Shown one piece after another: positions 59,579 through 64,000 of a stretch of 64,000 nucleotides of DNA. The stretch is from Psychrobacter jeotgali (GTDB taxonomy: Bacteria; Pseudomonadota; Gammaproteobacteria; Pseudomonadales; Moraxellaceae). The stretch spans positions 2,294,001-2,358,000 of the forward strand of contig NZ_CAJHAF010000001.1 in NCBI RefSeq assembly GCF_904846315.1, written 5' to 3'. Both the position numbers and the translations under genes were made by a program. Position 1 is the stretch's first letter, and each line of letters starts with the position of its first letter. Below the pieces are notes generated by a model. It did no database searches and had not been told where the DNA came from. It saw only the letters and a program-made list of their open reading frames with translations.

Positions 59579-62222
59579 TGCTGCTAAGAATAAGAAGAAA
59601 GAATGGTCTAGCGATGAATTAAATGCAAACTTTATGGCTACTTTAAACTCGGTTTTTACTTCCACCTTAGGTACCCAAGCTCTTACCCGTAGCTGGTGGC
59701 GACGCTGGGTTTACCCGGTATTATTCTTAATCACCCTAACCTTATCGCTCGCCACTTATCTGACTCTTGATTCCATTCAACAAGGAGTCAATACCTACAT
59801 CACTGACAACCAGCGGGCGCTGGTTGGTGGCGATTTGGTACTAGAGAGCAATCAAGAATGGCCGGCGCAAGTCTTAGCACAAGTGCGTACCCTGCCCGAC
59901 AATCAAGTCGTCTACGATTATCAGTTTAGCTCCATGGCTGTGACCGATGAGCAAACCTTGCTGGTGCGCGTCAAAGGCGTCACGCCCGCCTATCCTTTAT
60001 ACGGAGAAGCTGAAACCGCTTCAGGCAAGCCGTTGTGGCAACAACTCAAGTCTAACACTGTAGTCATCGCCCCAGAAGTATTGCAAGGGTTAAATGCCAA
60101 TATTGGCGATACCGTTACCATTGGCGATGGACAGTTTACCATCAGCGATGTGCTGACCAAAGAGCCAGATAGACCACTTAGTGCCTTTGATTTTGGTGGT
60201 CATGTCCTTATGCAGGATCAGGCGCTGCAGGCAACCAATCTACTTGGTCAGCGTAGCCGCGTGCGCTATCGTATTGAAATGGCAGGAGATGAAGAAACCA
60301 TAGCCGCACAGCAAGAGCAGCTTGAGCAAATACTGACTAGCTATCCTGATATTAGGCTGTCCGACCTCGATTCCGAGGACACTCAAGTCTCACGTATCTC
60401 TGATAATGTGTTGATGTTTTTAAAATTGTTGGTCATTGCGGTACTGCTATTATCCGCCGTCGCCATGTATGGCGTGATTACCGCCTTTGTGACCAAACAG
60501 CAGGCCAACAACGCCATTCGTATGGCGATGGGCGAACCTGCCCGTCAAATCAAAGCCAGCTACTATCGGCTATTATTAGGCACCTCCATCATTGCCAGTG
60601 TCGCCGCTGTGGTTCTTAGCCTTGGGCTCTTGCAAATCGGGCAGCCCTATCTCACTGCTATTTTGCCAGAAGATATTGGCTTAGCGATTAACCCCATTAG
60701 CATTATTAAGACGCTGGTCATCGCCATCATATTGACGCTGGTCATTACCCAGCGTGGTCTCAATGAGCTTGGTACCACCACCCCCGCTACCCTGCTTAAT
60801 CAAGGTGCGAGCCAACAATCGGGTAAAAAGCTACCATGGTATAAAGGGTATCAACGCTTGCCCCTACTTTGGTACGGGCTGATGTTTGTCGGTCTATATT
60901 TATTCTTCACTTATGAAGTCGGTTCTTGGCGACTCTCCGCACAACTGCTTATCGGTTTGATTGGCTTTGTTGCTATATTTTGGGCGCTGGCACGGGGTTG
61001 GCTGTGGTTATTATCACGCCTAGCAAAAAATAAAAACGTCAGCTGGATGCAGCGTATTGCCATTCATAATCTGGCACGTAAAGGCAATCAATCGGCGCTG
61101 TTCTTCGTCACGCTATCGCTCTCGGTGGCGGTATTAACCTTGATTACTACTTTAAATCACAGCATCAACGCCCAGTTTGTCAACGCCTACCCTGAAGATG
61201 CACCGAATATATTTTTGCTCGATGTGCAAAGTGCGCAACACGACGAGATTAATAACATCATTGGCGCACCGGTCAGCTACTATCCCGTTATTCGAGCACG
61301 TATCGTTACCGCTGGCGGCGTGGCGGCAGAAGATATCGATGCCGACGACGACTTCGATGAGCCAACTCGAGTTTTTAACTTAAGCTACGCTGATACGGTT
61401 ATGGACACCGAATACATCGTCGATGCGGTCACCAATAACGAGCTATATAGCCCTATCGATGGTCAAGACTCTCCAATAAAATCAAAGCAATCCCCACTGC
61501 AACAAGTACAGCCCTTATCCATATTAGACAGCGCCGCTGAGATGCTAAACGTCGGTATGGGCGATGAGGTAGTGTTTAACATCCAAGGTATCGAGCTGAC
61601 CGGAGAGATTACCAGTATCCGCTCACGCTTTGAGCGTGGCCCCAGTCCCTTCTTTTATTTCTTATTTGAACCTAAGCTGTTAGCCGCCGCCCCGCAAATC
61701 CAGTTTGCCACTGCGCATATACCTGAGGACAGCATCGCTGAGGTACAAGGTCAGCTGGTACGCCAGTTCCCCGCCGTCACTACAGTTGACGGTACGGCTA
61801 TCGCTGAGCAAATCCAAGGACTGGTGCAGCAGATGAGCCGCTTGGTCTATGTCTTTACCTTGCTGGCTCTTCTCACGGGCATTATGGTACTGATTAGCTC
61901 TTTGCTCTCTACTTCACAAGACCGCATGCAAGAGAGCGCCTCATTCCGCTTACTGGGTATGCAAAAGCGTGATTTATATCTGCTTAATATCTTGGAGATT
62001 GGCGTACTTGGGGTTAGCGCCGCGGTGTTTGCGATGACGATTGCCAGTGCTGGCGCATGGTTTGCGATTACTCAGTGGTTTGATTTGCGCTTTAGCGTGC
62101 CGTGGGCGAACCTAGCGATTGGTGGCGGATTGCTGCTTGCCTTGCTGCTGGGTATTGCGATTATTTATGTCAGATTGGTGATTGGACGCGGGATTATGGC
62201 TCGGGTTCGGGCTATGGTTTGA
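59571..62222 (+). CDS. ybbP: FtsX-like ABC permease (YbbP family)
   Basis: An 883-aa permease with about 10 membrane helices in two FtsX-type units: the first after residue 280, a second in the middle (LARKGNQSALFFVTLSLSVAVL) and a C-terminal one ending VRLVIGRGIMARVRAMV. Large periplasmic domains lie between them. The length agrees with YbbP and its operon with tesA and ybbA supports the assignment. It marks the last ordinary gene before the low-GC segment. Confidence 0.92.
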   Translation: MDNAAKNKKKEWSSDELNANFMATLNSVFTSTLGTQALTRSWWRRWVYPVLFLITLTLSLATYLTLDSIQQGVNTYITDNQRALVGGDLVLESNQEWPAQVLAQVRTLPDNQVVYDYQFSSMAVTDEQTLLVRVKGVTPAYPLYGEAETASGKPLWQQLKSNTVVIAPEVLQGLNANIGDTVTIGDGQFTISDVLTKEPDRPLSAFDFGGHVLMQDQALQATNLLGQRSRVRYRIEMAGDEETIAAQQEQLEQILTSYPDIRLSDLDSEDTQVSRISDNVLMFLKLLVIAVLLLSAVAMYGVITAFVTKQQANNAIRMAMGEPARQIKASYYRLLLGTSIIASVAAVVLSLGLLQIGQPYLTAILPEDIGLAINPISIIKTLVIAIILTLVITQRGLNELGTTTPATLLNQGASQQSGKKLPWYKGYQRLPLLWYGLMFVGLYLFFTYEVGSWRLSAQLLIGLIGFVAIFWALARGWLWLLSRLAKNKNVSWMQRIAIHNLARKGNQSALFFVTLSLSVAVLTLITTLNHSINAQFVNAYPEDAPNIFLLDVQSAQHDEINNIIGAPVSYYPVIRARIVTAGGVAAEDIDADDDFDEPTRVFNLSYADTVMDTEYIVDAVTNNELYSPIDGQDSPIKSKQSPLQQVQPLSILDSAAEMLNVGMGDEVVFNIQGIELTGEITSIRSRFERGPSPFFYFLFEPKLLAAAPQIQFATAHIPEDSIAEVQGQLVRQFPAVTTVDGTAIAEQIQGLVQQMSRLVYVFTLLALLTGIMVLISSLLSTSQDRMQESASFRLLGMQKRDLYLLNILEIGVLGVSAAVFAMTIASAGAWFAITQWFDLRFSVPWANLAIGGGLLLALLLGIAIIYVRLVIGRGIMARVRAMV

Positions 62223-62239
62223 GAAACTAGTAATACATA

Positions 62240-63262
62240 TTACTTGATAGGTCTATGACTGATTTCTACCCTCGACACCTGTACTTTATTAACTTCTATA
62301 CATGTCATGATGTTTTGATCAAAAATAACATAATTTATACCTGTATTGTGTAATGAGCTACGAAATTTTATCCCATCAACATCCGTATATAATCGAATAA
62401 ATTCACAGATAAATTGAGTAGGTATATAGTCTAATTCCGAATCATACCTTCTAACAGGTTGAGATAAATCACGACTAATACGTTCTTTAAGTAATCTTGC
62501 CTTAATTCTTTTATCAACTTCATTTGGATGGTATAGGGTAGGTATTTCAGTAAAATCGGATATTAATACCTTTTTATTTAAATTAGGTTTAATAGAGAAC
62601 TTAGCAACAGTTACATCGTCTAGATATGTAGCTCTAATTTCATACAATACTGTATCTTCGTTATTAGATAAATATAAGTAAGGAATACCCAAAGGGTTTG
62701 CCCTTCCAGATGTAGTTACCTCTTTTGGCGGACAAGACATGGAGTTCAAATTAAAACATTCATTTCCACTACTTTGATGCAATCGTGCTCTATATAAAAT
62801 ATCATCTTCGCAAATTTGAGACTGACTTTCAAAAAAACCATCCCAACCTAAATCATTTATCAAGTAGTCTATATCGGATAAGTACCTTCTTTCCCATTTC
62901 AGCTGCTCTTTCAACTTATACCAGTAATTAACATTATTTTGAATCTCTTGACTATAATCTACTTGAACCTCTGCATTATGAAAAGCTAAATTAAGTTTAT
63001 TAATGACTACATTTAATACATCACTAGCAACCCTATTGCTAACGAATAAGTCCCATTGACCATGTATCAAGCTTGCTAGACTTTTCCCATCAGCTTTTGT
63101 TTCGAAACAGTTTAGAAGCTCTTGAAAGAAGTCTAGTAACTCATCTAAAGAAATAACATTATTTATATTAGATTTGCAAAAATTACATGTTCCAACTTTA
63201 CCTTCTGAGTTTATGAACCCTTTTAGCTCTTTATCTCCAAAACAACTTTCACATATATTCAT
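62240..63262 (-). CDS. RES-domain protein with N-terminal zinc-ribbon and HEPN/RES-type helices
   Basis: A 340-aa protein in three parts. First, Cys4-x2-Cys7 and Cys26-x2-Cys29, a zinc-ribbon-like knuckle. Second, helical residues about 35-130 (ELLDFFQELL, IHGQWDLF), which resemble the HEPN/RES N-terminal domain. Third, a RES domain with YRAR (157-160), SGRANPLGIPYLYLS (185-199, Arg187, Tyr197), Glu208, and the end motif DGIKFRSSLHNTGINYVIF. RES toxins degrade NAD+; whether this one does is inference. It follows the sce7725-like gene by 2 bases, so they are cotranscribed. Base composition is AT-rich, unlike the preceding ABC genes. Confidence 0.85.
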   Translation of the reverse strand: MNICESCFGDKELKGFINSEGKVGTCNFCKSNINNVISLDELLDFFQELLNCFETKADGKSLASLIHGQWDLFVSNRVASDVLNVVINKLNLAFHNAEVQVDYSQEIQNNVNYWYKLKEQLKWERRYLSDIDYLINDLGWDGFFESQSQICEDDILYRARLHQSSGNECFNLNSMSCPPKEVTTSGRANPLGIPYLYLSNNEDTVLYEIRATYLDDVTVAKFSIKPNLNKKVLISDFTEIPTLYHPNEVDKRIKARLLKERISRDLSQPVRRYDSELDYIPTQFICEFIRLYTDVDGIKFRSSLHNTGINYVIFDQNIMTCIEVNKVQVSRVEISHRPIK

Positions 63263-63264
63263 AA

Positions 63265-64000
63265 TTATCTATCTAAATAACTTTTAATAACTAGGAGATG
63301 ATTTTTTATAGTGATCTTCTTGACTGTACCTAAACCAGGGTATTTAGAGTCTCTCAAGTAACCACTAAGTTCATCAATACCCGAATTACTTAAAGGTAAC
63401 TCATTACAAAAGCGAATAGCTTTTCTTGTCGCTTCAGCAAATTTCCCCTGAACGTTTGAGATAGAGTCATTAGTATCTGAAGTAAAGTGCCTAATCCAAA
63501 TTTGATTTTCAGCTTCTACATTTATGTACGTAATATTAATTACTACAGCTCTAGGAGTGCTTCCACCTTCAACATACTCTCTAGGTAAAACAGTAAAGTC
63601 TCCAAATCCTTGATAATTATCTTCTTCATAATATAAATGCTCTTCAGAAAATTTATGTTCTGGGATACTCAAGAAGTCTGAATTTCTTTGTTGTTTTTCG
63701 AATAAATCATCTAATCTTATATAATTTTTATTTAGTCTCTTTATATGTCTATCTAAAGTTCTATATCTATGCGGTTCTAACAATACTATATGATTAATAC
63801 GCTCATCTTGACAAAGCAAACTAAATTCATCTTCATTAGTAAAACTATCTAAACCAATTATCATACAATGGTTTAAATTGTAACCATTTAAGCAATCTAA
63901 AATATAATTTGCGTTGTCTGAGTAAAGGAAAGCATGTCTATACATTGAGTTTTCAAGATCTTCTACATACCTTAAGTAATGCTCAATATCTCCACATGTC
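63265..64000 (-). CDS. sce7725 family protein, 5' end outside the window
   Basis: The frame is open through the window edge: codons upstream of the first ATG (63945) continue to base 64000 without a stop (...GDIEHYLRYVEDLENS), so the true start probably lies beyond. The C-terminal region contains YYEEDNYQGFGDF, VINITYINVEAENQIWIRHFTS and YPGLGTVKKITIKNHL, which I recognise as the sce7725 family end motif. The family is uncharacterised and is often found beside RES/HEPN or sce7726 genes in accessory regions. No signal peptide or membrane helix is seen. Function is unknown; an immunity or partner role for the RES protein is inference. Confidence 0.75.
   Translation of the reverse strand, partial: TCGDIEHYLRYVEDLENSMYRHAFLYSDNANYILDCLNGYNLNHCMIIGLDSFTNEDEFSLLCQDERINHIVLLEPHRYRTLDRHIKRLNKNYIRLDDLFEKQQRNSDFLSIPEHKFSEEHLYYEEDNYQGFGDFTVLPREYVEGGSTPRAVVINITYINVEAENQIWIRHFTSDTNDSISNVQGKFAEATRKAIRFCNELPLSNSGIDELSGYLRDSKYPGLGTVKKITIKNHLLVIKSYLDR

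Overview
The window is an AT-rich (roughly 40-42% GC by eye) stretch of a gammaproteobacterial chromosome. Gene content and protein style (argA, parE, nqrABCDEF, class III nrdDG, thrS-infC, a 16S-Ile-Ala-23S-5S rRNA operon, many long Thr/Ser/Asn-rich proteins) fit Moraxellaceae, most likely Psychrobacter or a close relative. That assignment is inferred from recognised families, not from a database search.

Layout. 1-9840: two small unlisted ORFs, recG, a patatin-like lipoprotein, a visibly GC-rich foreign FAD oxidoreductase with a broken SDR gene beside it, an exported hypothetical, argA and an FKBP lipoprotein. 9840-22040: a TM-helix-repeat channel protein, an unknown 493-aa protein, a degenerate SDR, a PlsC-like acyltransferase, parE, a YqiA-like esterase, a DUF1289 protein, nrdG-nrdD with a canonical pair of NrdR boxes, and a pirin. 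22040-27000: a two-gene operon of unknown function (a 1057-aa cytoplasmic-looking protein coupled to a 511-aa protein with an OmpA-like C-terminus). 27240-33520: a complete rRNA operon on the minus strand with three tandem promoters, RNase III-type processing stems, two rRNA-spacer tRNAs, a strong terminator, and then a second structured segment with its own terminator. 34390-41150: thrS-infC (infC uses an ATT start), a TelA family protein, and rnr. 41170-44090: a small membrane protein, a BON-MscS channel and hisA on the minus strand.

44300-55480 is a sodium-bioenergetics cluster. A structured leader precedes nqrABCDEF, followed by an SDR, apbE (the flavin transferase that loads NqrB and NqrC), nhaD (Na+/H+ antiporter) and nqrM (NQR maturation factor). 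NQR pumps Na+ outward, NhaD exchanges Na+ for H+, and ApbE/NqrM mature the pump. 55690-62222 carries an MFS permease, an HSL-type esterase, and tesA-ybbA-ybbP, a lysophospholipase/ABC exporter set. From 62240 to the end the base composition falls to about a third GC. Two minus-strand genes, a HEPN/RES-type protein and an sce7725-like protein that runs off the window, look like the edge of an accessory or defence island.

The best candidates for undescribed biology are the 1057/511-aa operon, the sce7725-RES pair, the structured nqr leader, and the structured RNA-like segment after 5S rRNA.
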